DNA of 64,000 bases, taken from positions 124,001 through 188,000 of the forward strand of contig JAFDVZ010000020.1 in the NCBI GenBank assembly GCA_018268715.1, read 5' to 3'. Below the pieces are notes generated by a model that was not told the origin of the DNA, made no database searches, and saw only the letters and a list, made by a program, of their open reading frames with translations. Origin of the DNA: Acidobacteriota bacterium. Lineage in GTDB: Bacteria > Acidobacteriota > Terriglobia > Bryobacterales > Bryobacteraceae. The translations under genes and the position numbers were made by a program. Shown here in pieces: positions 17,606 through 26,324 of the stretch. Every line of letters begins with the position of its first letter. Within the stretch, counting starts at the first letter, position 1.

Positions 17606-18876
17606 AACTGATATTGTTTGCCGGCCTGGCCGCGGCGGCGTTGTGGGGGCAATCGTCGCGTCCGGCGGAGCCGCTCACGCGCTGGCGGTACTTCCGGGAG
17701 ATCGCTTTGCCGCAGAATGCGGCGGGGCTGCGGGAACTGCTGCTCGACCGGGAGGCGCTCGAGGGGGCGCGTGAGGATCTGGCCGATTTGCGGCTCTATG
17801 ACGCCGCGAGGCGCGAGATCCCCTATGCGGCGCGCGTGCTGCGAGACGTCAATATCCAGGAGGCGCAGGATTGCCGCGAGTTCAACCGGAGCGTGGACGG
17901 GATGACGGCGTCGATGACTTGCGATGCCGGCGAAGCGGAACGGGAACATAACGAGATTGAAGTTGCATCCACGGGGATCAACTTCCGGCGGATGGTGGAG
18001 ATTCAGGGCGGCAACGATGGGACGCAGTGGACCACGCTGGCTTCGCAGGCGGCGCTGTTCCGCTTCAGCTCCAACGGACAGACTGTCGAGCAGGCCTGGT
18101 TGCCTTATCCGGTGAGCCGCTTCCGCTATGTGCGCGTGATGGTGCATGCGGATCCGCAGACGGATCGCGCGGCGCCGGAGATCACCGGTCTGCGCGTGCG
18201 GCGCGCGGTGCGCGTGCGGGGGGAAGCGTTTCCTTATCCGGCGACCATGGAGACTCGCGAGGCCGACAAAGTGAATGGGCGGGCCGCTTCCATCTGGCGG
18301 ATGGAGTTGGGCGGTGAGGTTCCGGTGGACCGGTTGACGGTTACCGCCGGGCTCGCGCCGTTCGCCCGACCTTTTGAGGTGAGGTTTCGCGATGAGGCTG
18401 GCGTGGCCGAGCGAGTGGCTTCGGGCGAGTTGCGGATGACGCCCGAGCGGCGCGAGCCGGAGATTCGGATCGATTTCGCCGAGCATCGCGGGCGGCGCCT
18501 GGAGTTAGCCATTATCGATGACCGCAATGAGCCGCTCGATGTGACCAAGGTTGTGGCTTCGGGGGCGGCTCGGCAGGTGCTGTTCGAGTTAGGGGCGGAT
18601 GCTCGCGGGCCGCTGCGGATGTATTACGGGAATCCGCTGGCGGCGGCGCCGCACTATGATGTGGCGGCTCGGCTGCCGGCGGGGACGACCGTGAAGGGGC
18701 CGCGGTTGGCGCTGGGCGGGCAGACGACGAATCCGGATTTCGAGCCGGAGCCAATGCCGTTTTCCGAACGGACGCCTTGGTTGGTGTATGTGATTTTGAC
18801 GATTGGGTGCGCCGCCCTGGCGGGGATTCTGGTGAATCTGGCCCGGGCGGCGCGGAGGTTGGAGACCGCCGTTTAG
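17602..18876 (+). CDS. DUF3999 exported protein
   Basis: A 424-residue protein with an N-terminal signal peptide (MKLILFAGLAAAALWGQ), a long beta-rich extracytoplasmic domain (TRWRYFREIALPQNAAGLRELLLD at its start) and one C-terminal membrane helix (LVYVILTIGCAALAGILVNLARA). This matches DUF3999, which is regularly encoded beside DUF2339. The region around residues 100-190 looks like a discoidin-type sandwich (WTTLASQAALFRFSSNGQ ... RFRYVRVMV), so ligand binding is possible. Function unknown. It overlaps the preceding gene by 4 bases and the convergent M28 gene by 4 bases. Confidence 0.8.
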   Translation: MKLILFAGLAAAALWGQSSRPAEPLTRWRYFREIALPQNAAGLRELLLDREALEGAREDLADLRLYDAARREIPYAARVLRDVNIQEAQDCREFNRSVDGMTASMTCDAGEAEREHNEIEVASTGINFRRMVEIQGGNDGTQWTTLASQAALFRFSSNGQTVEQAWLPYPVSRFRYVRVMVHADPQTDRAAPEITGLRVRRAVRVRGEAFPYPATMETREADKVNGRAASIWRMELGGEVPVDRLTVTAGLAPFARPFEVRFRDEAGVAERVASGELRMTPERREPEIRIDFAEHRGRRLELAIIDDRNEPLDVTKVVASGAARQVLFELGADARGPLRMYYGNPLAAAPHYDVAARLPAGTTVKGPRLALGGQTTNPDFEPEPMPFSERTPWLVYVILTIGCAALAGILVNLARAARRLETAV

Positions 18877-21104
18877 TTGCCGGCGAGCAGCGTGGTGGCG
18901 CGATCGATCTGCTTCGCCATGTCTTCGAGCGACTGGGCGGCGGCCGTCACCTGCTGGTCGAATTCCGCCCAGCGGCGCTCTTCCACCGCTTCCCGGACGC
19001 CGGGAATCGTCTTCACGCCGTAGCCGGTGTAGTAGCCGGGCGCGTAGATCTGGTGGCGGTACCAGGGGCGGCGGGGGAGACCTTCGGGCCGCAATAGGAC
19101 ACGGTCGCATTGCATCAGGGCCTGGTCGAGCGATTTCCGGGTTTCGAGCGACAGGGTGTTGGCCTTGCCTTCGCGATCCCGGAACGACTTGGCGCTCTTT
19201 TCGAGCTTCGCCAGCGCGTTGCGCAGCGGGGCGAAGTTCAGGTGCGGCACTTCCACCTTCGGCGCGGGCGCTACGTAGGGCGTGAGCGGGTCCGCGGCGA
19301 GTTCGAAGGAGTGGTCGGCGAGCGAACGGTTGAACTCCACGGTTTCCGAACGCATCGTGTCGGCCAGCTTCGCGATTTCATCGATGTAGGAGCCGACGGC
19401 GCGGACGAAGCCATCGAAGCGGAAGGGGAGGCTGTCGGCGTCGGCCAGACGCATGGTCATGCGGCCGCTGAGTTGGGCTAGCGCGAGTTCGTACTGGAAG
19501 TCCGGATCGTTGAACTTGATGAAGTGGTCGTAGGAGTCGTAGATGGAATGATAGGCGCCGCCGCCCGCGCCTTCACCGCCGAAACCGATGTTCAACGCGG
19601 CGATTCCCAGGTGCTGGAGGAAGGGCGTGAAGTCGGAGCCGGAGCCGAGCGGGGAGATGGCGATGTCGCCGCGGTCGTGCGCCTTTTTCTTCTCGTCGGC
19701 GCCGCCGCGGGCGGCCATGCGGGCGCGGTAACGGTCCATGGCGGAGACCTTGCGCTCGGGGTCGATGACGTCGCGACCGGCTTCGTTGGCGAAGTGTTCC
19801 AAGGTGTGGGTTCCGCCGAGTTCGATGAAGCCGCGCGAGCTGCCGTCGGTGTTGATGTAGGCGACGGCGTGCTTCTGTAGCTCGGCCGCGTGCTGTTCGG
19901 CCCATTCGGTGGAGCCTAGCAGCGAGGGCTCCTCACCGTCCCAGGCCAGGTACATGATGGTCCGCTTGGGCTTCCAGCCGGTCTTGACGAGTTCGGCCAC
20001 GGCGCGCGCTTCCTCCATCATGGGCACCAGGCCGCTGAGAGGATCTTCGGCGCCGAAGACCCAGCCGTCGTGATGGTTGCCTCGCAGGACCCACTCGTCG
20101 GCGAGTTCCGAGCCGGGCATGCGGGCGATGACGTCGTAGGCGGGGGCGAGTTTCCAGTCGAATTCGAGCTTCAGGTGGACGGTGGCGGGGCCGGGTCCGA
20201 TGTGGTATGTGATGGGCAGGCCGCCCCTAAATTGCGGCGGCGCGACCGTGCCGCCGAGCGCCTTCAACAGCGGCAGGGCGTCGCCCCAGGCGATGGGCAG
20301 CACCGGGATCTTCATGATGGTGGCGGCCTTTTCACGAGGCAGACGAACGGCGTCCTTGGTGGCGCCGATGAAGGGGGTCAGAGGGTCGCCCGAGTAGGTG
20401 GGCATGTCCATGACGCTGCCGCGCTGGGCGCTCCATTCGGTGCGGTAGCCGCCCTTGGGGTAGACTTCGCCCGCGCCGTAGCCGTCGTCCTGCGGATCCG
20501 AGTAGATGATGCAGCCGATGGCGCCGTGCTCGGCGGCCACCTTCGGTTTGATGCCGCGCCAGGAGTGGCCGTAGCGGGCGAGCACGATCTTACCCTTTAC
20601 GTCGATGCCGCGCTGGGCGAGCGCCTCATAGTCGGATGGCACGCCGTAGTTGACATAGACTAACTCACCGGTAACGTCGCCGTCGGCCGAGTATGAATTA
20701 TAAGTCGGGAGTTGGTTTTCGCGCACGCCGGAGGTGGCGTCTTCGGGCAGCACCGGCTCATCGAGCCTGGCGGTGTAATGGGTTGGCGCGGTCAGTTCCA
20801 GGCTGCGCAGCTTGGGCGTGGGAAATAGCGGGTAGAAGGTCTCGATGGAGGTCTCGTAGCCCCAGGATTTGAACTGGGCGGCGACGAATTCCGCGACTTC
20901 CTTGCCGGCCGGCGAGCCCAGGTGATGGGGCTTCGAAGAGAGGCGCTTGAGCCACTGCTGGATGTTGTCGCGGCGCAGCGTCGAATCGAAGCGCTTTTCG
21001 CGCTCCGACTCGGCGGCCGCGTTGGCGGAGGTGAAGCCGGTGATGCCGGGCGATTGGGCGGACAGGATCGAAGTAAGAGTCAGTGTTACGAGTAAGGGTC
21101 TCAC
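18873..21104 (-). CDS. M28 metallopeptidase, glutamate carboxypeptidase II-like
   Basis: A 743-residue secreted protein. Order of parts: signal peptide (VRPLLVTLTLTSILSAQ), N-terminal helical part, PA domain (about residues 125-260), M28 catalytic domain and a C-terminal TFR-like dimerisation domain. Zinc ligands and catalytic Glu are visible in GNHHDGWVFGAEDPLSG (His, bridging Asp), WDGEEPSLLGSTEW (catalytic Glu and ligand Glu), NTDGSS (Asp) and YHSIYDSYDHF (His). The GCPII family removes C-terminal Glu/Asp from peptides. The GTG at 21104 follows GAGGA by 5 bases. It may be co-transcribed with the second M28 gene upstream. Confidence 0.88.
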   Translation of the reverse strand: MRPLLVTLTLTSILSAQSPGITGFTSANAAAESEREKRFDSTLRRDNIQQWLKRLSSKPHHLGSPAGKEVAEFVAAQFKSWGYETSIETFYPLFPTPKLRSLELTAPTHYTARLDEPVLPEDATSGVRENQLPTYNSYSADGDVTGELVYVNYGVPSDYEALAQRGIDVKGKIVLARYGHSWRGIKPKVAAEHGAIGCIIYSDPQDDGYGAGEVYPKGGYRTEWSAQRGSVMDMPTYSGDPLTPFIGATKDAVRLPREKAATIMKIPVLPIAWGDALPLLKALGGTVAPPQFRGGLPITYHIGPGPATVHLKLEFDWKLAPAYDVIARMPGSELADEWVLRGNHHDGWVFGAEDPLSGLVPMMEEARAVAELVKTGWKPKRTIMYLAWDGEEPSLLGSTEWAEQHAAELQKHAVAYINTDGSSRGFIELGGTHTLEHFANEAGRDVIDPERKVSAMDRYRARMAARGGADEKKKAHDRGDIAISPLGSGSDFTPFLQHLGIAALNIGFGGEGAGGGAYHSIYDSYDHFIKFNDPDFQYELALAQLSGRMTMRLADADSLPFRFDGFVRAVGSYIDEIAKLADTMRSETVEFNRSLADHSFELAADPLTPYVAPAPKVEVPHLNFAPLRNALAKLEKSAKSFRDREGKANTLSLETRKSLDQALMQCDRVLLRPEGLPRRPWYRHQIYAPGYYTGYGVKTIPGVREAVEERRWAEFDQQVTAAAQSLEDMAKQIDRATTLLAGN

Positions 21105-21121
21105 GTTGTCCTCAAAAAGAG

Positions 21122-22450
21122 TCAGGGCATGTCGGCCAGCACGTAGGCCATGACGGCCATGGCGGCGACGTTCAGGCGGAGTTCCTTGGGGTCCACTTTG
21201 TCGGCGGTGTCGGCCTGGGTGTGGTGCCAGTCGAAGTAGTGCGTGCCGACCGTGTTGAGGGCGAGGCCGGGAACGCCCTGTTGCAGGACCGGGCCGATGT
21301 CGGCTCCGCCGCCGCCGGGGGTGATGCGGCCGGCTTCGATGCGCTCGAGCAGCTTGCCGATTTCCTGAGCCTGCGGCATGAGTTGCGGGGCGACGCCGAA
21401 GCCGACGGGCTTCTCGCCTCCGCCATCCATTTCGATGGCCGCGAAGTGCTGCTTCACTTTGTCGCCAACCCATTCGCGATAGGCCTTGCCGCCCGCGAGG
21501 CCGTTCTCTTCGTTGGTGAACAGGACGACGCGAAGCGTGCGGCGGGGCTTCAGGCCGAGGCGCTTGATGAGGGCCGCCGCTTCCATGGAAGTGACCACGC
21601 CGGCGCCATCGTCGTGCGCGCCGGCGCCGACGTCCCAGGAGTCGATGTGGCCGCCGATGACGACGATTTCCTCGGGCTTTTCACGGCCGGGGATTTCGGC
21701 GATGACGTTGGCAGACTTGGCGTCAGGCAGCGTTTCGGCGCTCATTTCCAGGCGGACGCGGACGGCGACGCCGGAGTCGACCAGGCGCTGGATCATGGTG
21801 GCGCCTTCGATGGTGACGGCGGCGGTGGGGATCCTGGGGACGCCTTCGGCGTACTGCATCATGCCGGTGTGGGCCGATTGCAGGCTGAGGGGCGTGACCG
21901 AGCGGACCAGGGCGGCCACGGCGCCGAGTTTGGCGGCTCGCGAGGCTCCGGCGGCGCGGTAGGCGACGGTACGGCCGTAGCCTTGATACGGCACGTTGTA
22001 GAGCACGATTTTGCCGCGGACGCGATCGGCGCCCAGGCGTTCAAGTTCATCGAAGCTCGAGACGGGGAGGACTTCCGCGGTGACGCCTCCCTTGGGCGTG
22101 GCGATGCTGCCTCCCAGGCCCAACATCACCATGTCCCGCTGAACGGGGGCGGTCATGGTGAGGCGTTCGGCGCCGCGGACCCAGTGGGGCACCATAACGA
22201 GGGGCGTGGCGATGTTGGTCAGGCCGTCGCGGCGCATCTCTTCGGCCGACCATTGGATGGCTTGCTCGAGGCCTTTCGATCCGGCCAGACGGTTGCCGAT
22301 GCGGTCGCAAAGATAGGAGAGCTTGCGGTAGGCGCCGTCGCCGGCGAGGGCGGCGTCGATGATGCGGTCCGCGTCGGCCTTGTAGGTTTCGTTCAAGGGC
22401 GCCGCGGCGAACAACACCACGGGCGCCAGGAGGAAGATGGGGAGTCGCAT
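21122..22450 (-). CDS. M28 metallopeptidase, carboxypeptidase Q-like
   Basis: A 442-residue protein with signal peptide MRLPIFLLAPVVLFAAAP. It has a PA-type insert (about residues 120-240) and an M28 catalytic domain with GGHIDSWDVGAGAHDDGAG (His and bridging Asp), FTNEENGLAGG (catalytic Glu-Glu), EMDGGG (Asp) and HYFDWHHTQADTADKVD (His). This is the arrangement of plasma glutamate carboxypeptidase / carboxypeptidase Q, which cleaves dipeptides. It lies 17 bases upstream of the GCPII-like gene on the same strand, so the two exported peptidases probably act in one peptide-scavenging unit. Confidence 0.88.
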   Translation of the reverse strand: MRLPIFLLAPVVLFAAAPLNETYKADADRIIDAALAGDGAYRKLSYLCDRIGNRLAGSKGLEQAIQWSAEEMRRDGLTNIATPLVMVPHWVRGAERLTMTAPVQRDMVMLGLGGSIATPKGGVTAEVLPVSSFDELERLGADRVRGKIVLYNVPYQGYGRTVAYRAAGASRAAKLGAVAALVRSVTPLSLQSAHTGMMQYAEGVPRIPTAAVTIEGATMIQRLVDSGVAVRVRLEMSAETLPDAKSANVIAEIPGREKPEEIVVIGGHIDSWDVGAGAHDDGAGVVTSMEAAALIKRLGLKPRRTLRVVLFTNEENGLAGGKAYREWVGDKVKQHFAAIEMDGGGEKPVGFGVAPQLMPQAQEIGKLLERIEAGRITPGGGGADIGPVLQQGVPGLALNTVGTHYFDWHHTQADTADKVDPKELRLNVAAMAVMAYVLADMP

Positions 22451-22501
22451 GAAGCGATTATGGTAGCATTCAGGCGACTCCCGGCGTCTTTGGGAGGGCG
22501 G

Positions 22502-23269
22502 TTATTTCGACAGCGCGCCGGCGATCTCGGCGGCCTTTTCGTAGAGCATGCCGGTTTCGCTGTTGCAGCCGAGAAAACGCATGCCGCGCTCGCGCCAGAA
22601 CTGGGCCAGCGGCAGCGAACGGGTCTGTGTGCCGGGGGCGACGCCGTGGGCGTTGCAGGAATCGCGGATGGCTTCCATGGCGGCCACCATCTTCGGATGC
22701 TGGAAGTCGCCGGTGACGCCGAGTGAAATCGACAGGTCGACGGGGCCGACCATGACGGCGTCGACGCCGGGCACCGAGAGGAGTTCGTCGCGCATGTCGA
22801 CGGCCTTCTGCGTTTCGATTTGCAGGATGACGAGGGTTTCGCGGTTGACGTGCTCGAGGATCTGCGGGATGGTCGCCTTTTCGTAGTTCACGTAGGACGG
22901 AGTGAGGCCGAAGCCGCGCACGCCGACGGGCGGGAACTTGGTCCAACTGACGGCCTCCTGGAGGAGTTCGACCGATTCGACGCGGGGGAAGATGACGCCC
23001 TGTCCGCCGCAATCGAGGGCGCGGGCGACGAGGTCGTATTCGAGGCTCGCGACGCGGACGATGGGAACCATGTTGTTGTCGGTAGCCGCGCGGCAGAGGT
23101 CCTGGATGGTCTCCTGGTGGAAGACGCCGTGTTCGGTGTCGATGAAGATCCAGTCGAAGCCGGCGGCGGCGAGGATGCGGACCGCCTCGGGCGTGCGGAT
23201 CTGCCCGTATCCCGTGCCGATTTGCGTGCGGCCCTCGGCCAGGGCCCGTTTGACTCTGTTAATGAACAT
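22502..23269 (-). CDS. HpcH/HpaI aldolase family protein
   Basis: A 255-residue TIM-barrel protein of the HpcH/HpaI family (2-keto-3-deoxy acid class II aldolases). Visible residues are FIDTEHGVF (catalytic His), PIVRVA (substrate-binding Arg), ILQIETQKAVDM (metal Glu), and VGPVDLSISLG (metal Asp). The family splits 4-hydroxy-2-ketoacids into pyruvate or another ketoacid and an aldehyde with a divalent metal. Length matches full family members. It sits 15 bases downstream of bshC, but no functional link is evident. Confidence 0.88.
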   Translation of the reverse strand: MFINRVKRALAEGRTQIGTGYGQIRTPEAVRILAAAGFDWIFIDTEHGVFHQETIQDLCRAATDNNMVPIVRVASLEYDLVARALDCGGQGVIFPRVESVELLQEAVSWTKFPPVGVRGFGLTPSYVNYEKATIPQILEHVNRETLVILQIETQKAVDMRDELLSVPGVDAVMVGPVDLSISLGVTGDFQHPKMVAAMEAIRDSCNAHGVAPGTQTRSLPLAQFWRERGMRFLGCNSETGMLYEKAAEIAGALSK

Positions 23270-23284
23270 GGGAACCGACCACCA

Positions 23285-24859
23285 TTAGACCACCAGAATG
23301 CGGTGGTCCGGGCAGTCCGGCTCGACGTGTTCGTAGATGGAGTCGATGAGGGTGGGGCCGTGTTTGGCGAGGAACGGCAGGATCGTGTAGAGGCGCTCCT
23401 GCAGGTGCTTGTTGGGATAGAGCAGGCCGGCGAGATAGGCCGCGTCCTGGCGGGCGCGCGCGTTGCGGCCCAGCGTTTCGCGGGCGGTTTTGTGCTCGAG
23501 CTTCGAGAGCTGATAGAGAATCTTGCGGCGGCTGTTTAGGAGCGCCGCACCGAGGGTCGGGTCGAAGGCTTCGACTTGCGCGTGATAGCGGTCGAGTTGG
23601 GCGGCGATGTCGTGGGCCGTCGAGGCCGCGGTCTGCTTCAGGCCGGGGGGGACCAGATGGTTTGCGATATGGTCGCGGATGCCGTCCTCGCCGGTGAAGA
23701 CAGTGGGCCAGTTGAGCTGGTAACGCTTCAGCAGTTTGTCGGCGCGGGCGTCGAGCAGAGTGAAGCCGGCGCGGTGGACCACGACGGGCATGCGGCCCAA
23801 CAGGGCCTGATAGATGGCCTGCGCCTGGGCGAAGTAGGCGAGTTCGGCGGGCCCCCCGACGTAGGCCGCCGTCGGCAGCATGTAGTCCTGCATGACGGGG
23901 CGCAGCAGGGCGTTCGGGGAGAGACGCTCGGCTGAATCCATCAGCTCTTCGGCGGAGTAGCGGCGGTCCTTGGAGAGATAGTCGCCGTTTTGCGAACGAA
24001 GGGTAAGGCGGCGGCCGCCTTCGAGCAGGAAGACGAGCGAGGTCTGAGGCTCCAGATGGACCTGTGTGTGGTAGCCCGCGGCGCGGATTTCTTCGTTGCG
24101 GGCGAGCAGGCTCGCCTTGATGTCGGCGGCGGAGCGGACGGCTTCGCGGAGCAGCGGCGCGCCCAGACGGCGAATGCCTTCGTCGAGCGGGTCGACGTAG
24201 AGCAGGTCGTAACGGGCGAGCAGACGCTTCAGCAGCTCCCGGAACGATTCGCCCATGGTGCGGTCCGCGAGGTAGGCGCTGGCGACGTCGTCGGCGATTT
24301 CTTCGCCGAAGGGGAAGCCGCCCAGGGTCTGCTTCAGCTCCTTCAACGGGACGCCGGTGAGTTGGATGCCGCCGACGGGCTGCTGCGGGAGCGCCGCGCC
24401 TTGCGCTCGGAGAGAAAGCGGCTGGTGGCTGGGGCCGAAGGTCCAGGCGTGGTCGACTTCGGCGAGGTCGTGATCCTCGGTGGCGAGCCAGAAGACGGGG
24501 ACCGCGGCGACGCCCTGCTCGCGCAGGCGGGCGGCGATGCGGACAGCGGTCAGGGCCTTGTAGACGGTGTAGGATGGGCCAGAGAACAGGCCCACCTGCT
24601 GTCCGGTGACGACGGCCACCGTGCCGGGCTTGGCGAGTTCGCGCAGAGAGGGCGAATCGCCGTTCTGGTGGCGCAGAGCTTCGATCAGAGCGGCGCGACG
24701 GTCGTCCGGGTATTCCATGCCGGCGGCGACGTCGCGGATGGCGGCGGCGGTGGGCGGGTGGCCGTAGAATCGAGCTACGCGATCGAAATGGTAGCTAAAA
24801 TCTTCAAAAAGCCGCGTGGTGTGCGGGAGCAGGGTTTGGCGTAGACAAGCGGCGTCCAT
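23285..24859 (-). CDS. bshC: Bacillithiol biosynthesis cysteine-adding enzyme BshC
   Basis: A 524-residue protein matching BshC in length and motifs: VVTGQQVGLFSGPSYTVYKA in the N-terminal half, FWLATEDHDLAEVDHAW just after, GGPAELAYFAQ in the middle, and a C-terminal coiled-coil region (RRKILYQLSKLEHKTARETLG). BshC adds cysteine to glucosaminyl-malate to give bacillithiol, a low-molecular-weight thiol. bshA and bshB are not in the window. I used the ATG at 24859; a TTG at 24871 would add four residues. Confidence 0.9.
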   Translation of the reverse strand: MDAACLRQTLLPHTTRLFEDFSYHFDRVARFYGHPPTAAAIRDVAAGMEYPDDRRAALIEALRHQNGDSPSLRELAKPGTVAVVTGQQVGLFSGPSYTVYKALTAVRIAARLREQGVAAVPVFWLATEDHDLAEVDHAWTFGPSHQPLSLRAQGAALPQQPVGGIQLTGVPLKELKQTLGGFPFGEEIADDVASAYLADRTMGESFRELLKRLLARYDLLYVDPLDEGIRRLGAPLLREAVRSAADIKASLLARNEEIRAAGYHTQVHLEPQTSLVFLLEGGRRLTLRSQNGDYLSKDRRYSAEELMDSAERLSPNALLRPVMQDYMLPTAAYVGGPAELAYFAQAQAIYQALLGRMPVVVHRAGFTLLDARADKLLKRYQLNWPTVFTGEDGIRDHIANHLVPPGLKQTAASTAHDIAAQLDRYHAQVEAFDPTLGAALLNSRRKILYQLSKLEHKTARETLGRNARARQDAAYLAGLLYPNKHLQERLYTILPFLAKHGPTLIDSIYEHVEPDCPDHRILVV

Positions 24860-24928
24860 CAAACGGTCCAAGGTTACCAGATGATGCGGCGCCTCCGGAA
24901 GATGCAGCCGGAGGAAAGTTTCTGCGTA

Positions 24929-26311
24929 TCAGACCAGAAATCCCGGTGTAACGCGATTGAAAGCGGCGAGGTTCGGGAAGACGTAATCGAGGTCGGCGTC
25001 GGAGGTGGCGCCGAACCATTTCGCCAGTTCCGCCTCATATTGGTCGCTCGAGGTGGTGGGCGCCCAGGCGCCGCGGCCTCCGTCGGCGTCGTCCGGACCG
25101 CCTAGTTTCAGGGTCGGGAAGGTCCCGTAGATTTGAGCCGCCTTCACCGGGCCCATGATGAGGGCGTGCGATCCCCAGGCGTGGTCGGTGCCGGCGTTGC
25201 CGTTGGGCTGGAAGGTGCGGCTGAAATCGGATTCGGTGAAGGTCGCGACTTTGTCGCCGAAACCGGCGGTCTGGAGCCACGTGTCGAACGCCGCCATGGC
25301 CGCGCCGAGTTCCGTGAACAGTTGGGATTGCGTGCCGGCCTGCGCGGAGTGGGTGTCGTAGCCGCCTTGCGAGCAGAAGAAGATCTGGCGGGTGGCGCCG
25401 AGCCCGCTTTGGGCGACGCTGATAACGCTCGCGACTTCGGCGAGCTGCTGGCCGAGATCGGTGGATGGGAATTGAGCCTGGATGGATCCCGCGTTACCGA
25501 GCAGGGCGCTGACCGTTTTCGATACTTCGATGGCGTTCTTGGCGGACGACTGGGCGGCCTGGATCAGGGTGACGTTGCTTGGGAGTTTCAAGACCTGGTC
25601 GAGCGCGAGGGCCGCGTCGGGGTCCGCGTTGGCGACCGAGAAGCCGTTGCCTCCGACAGTGGTCGGCTGAGTGTCGATGCCCACCAGTTGCAGGGCGCCG
25701 CCGTTAATGCCGATGCCGGGCGGGAATTGGGAGGAGGGCGCGAGGCGGTCGAGCAGGCGGCCGGCCCATCCGCTGGACGCGTTGCGAGACGAGGACGCGT
25801 TCGGCGCGGTGACCGCGTTCTGCCATTCGGTCTGCTGGTCGGAGTGCGAGTAGAGGTTCGAGGGAAGTTTGACGGAGAGGTCCGGCTTGGCCGCGCGGGG
25901 GACGGGCGCGACCAGCGTCCCGACATTGGCCAGGAAGGCGAGCCGGGATGCGCCGGAGGCCGGCTTGTATAGAGCCGCCAGTGGGGCGAGGCTCGGGTGG
26001 AGGCCGAAATCCTGCTTCGAGCCCGGGTCGTAGACCGGCGCGAGCGACGCCTGCGCGATGGCCAAGCCCTGGCGCACCGTCTGGTAGTCGCTGTAGGGAT
26101 AGGCCGTCCCCTTGGCGCCGCTGGGGATCAGCATGTTGTTTGCGTCGTTGCCGCCGAACAGGAAGATGCAGACCAAAGCCTTGTAGTCGGACGACTGGGC
26201 GGAAGCGCGCTGGCATAGCAGGCTGGCGGGTCCCCAGGCGGCCGCGGCCCCGACAGCGCGGGCGCCGAAGCGCAGAAAATCGCGACGTGATTTCATCCGG
26301 TCGAATAGCAT
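24929..26311 (-). CDS. Tat-exported DUF1501 protein
   Basis: A 460-residue protein with a Tat signal (KSRRDFLRFGARAVGAAAAWG, Ala-rich to ASAQS). The mature part has the DUF1501 pattern: LVCIFLFGGNDANNMLIP near the N-terminus, FFCSQGGYDTH in the middle and DHAWGSHALIMG near the C-terminus, resembling an alkaline-phosphatase/sulfatase-like fold. DUF1501 is nearly always encoded next to DUF1800, as here, 14 bases upstream. The ATG at 26311 follows GGAGGG by 8 bases. The biochemical role is unknown. Confidence 0.88.
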   Translation of the reverse strand: MLFDRMKSRRDFLRFGARAVGAAAAWGPASLLCQRASAQSSDYKALVCIFLFGGNDANNMLIPSGAKGTAYPYSDYQTVRQGLAIAQASLAPVYDPGSKQDFGLHPSLAPLAALYKPASGASRLAFLANVGTLVAPVPRAAKPDLSVKLPSNLYSHSDQQTEWQNAVTAPNASSSRNASSGWAGRLLDRLAPSSQFPPGIGINGGALQLVGIDTQPTTVGGNGFSVANADPDAALALDQVLKLPSNVTLIQAAQSSAKNAIEVSKTVSALLGNAGSIQAQFPSTDLGQQLAEVASVISVAQSGLGATRQIFFCSQGGYDTHSAQAGTQSQLFTELGAAMAAFDTWLQTAGFGDKVATFTESDFSRTFQPNGNAGTDHAWGSHALIMGPVKAAQIYGTFPTLKLGGPDDADGGRGAWAPTTSSDQYEAELAKWFGATSDADLDYVFPNLAAFNRVTPGFLV

Positions 26312-26324
26312 GTGGTTCGCCCTC

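Noticed and set aside
21083..22726. 547-codon plus-strand open frame opposite the second M28 gene
   Set aside because: Gly/Asp/Ala-rich mirror of the peptidase codons, with no motif; the minus-strand frame has all zinc ligands.
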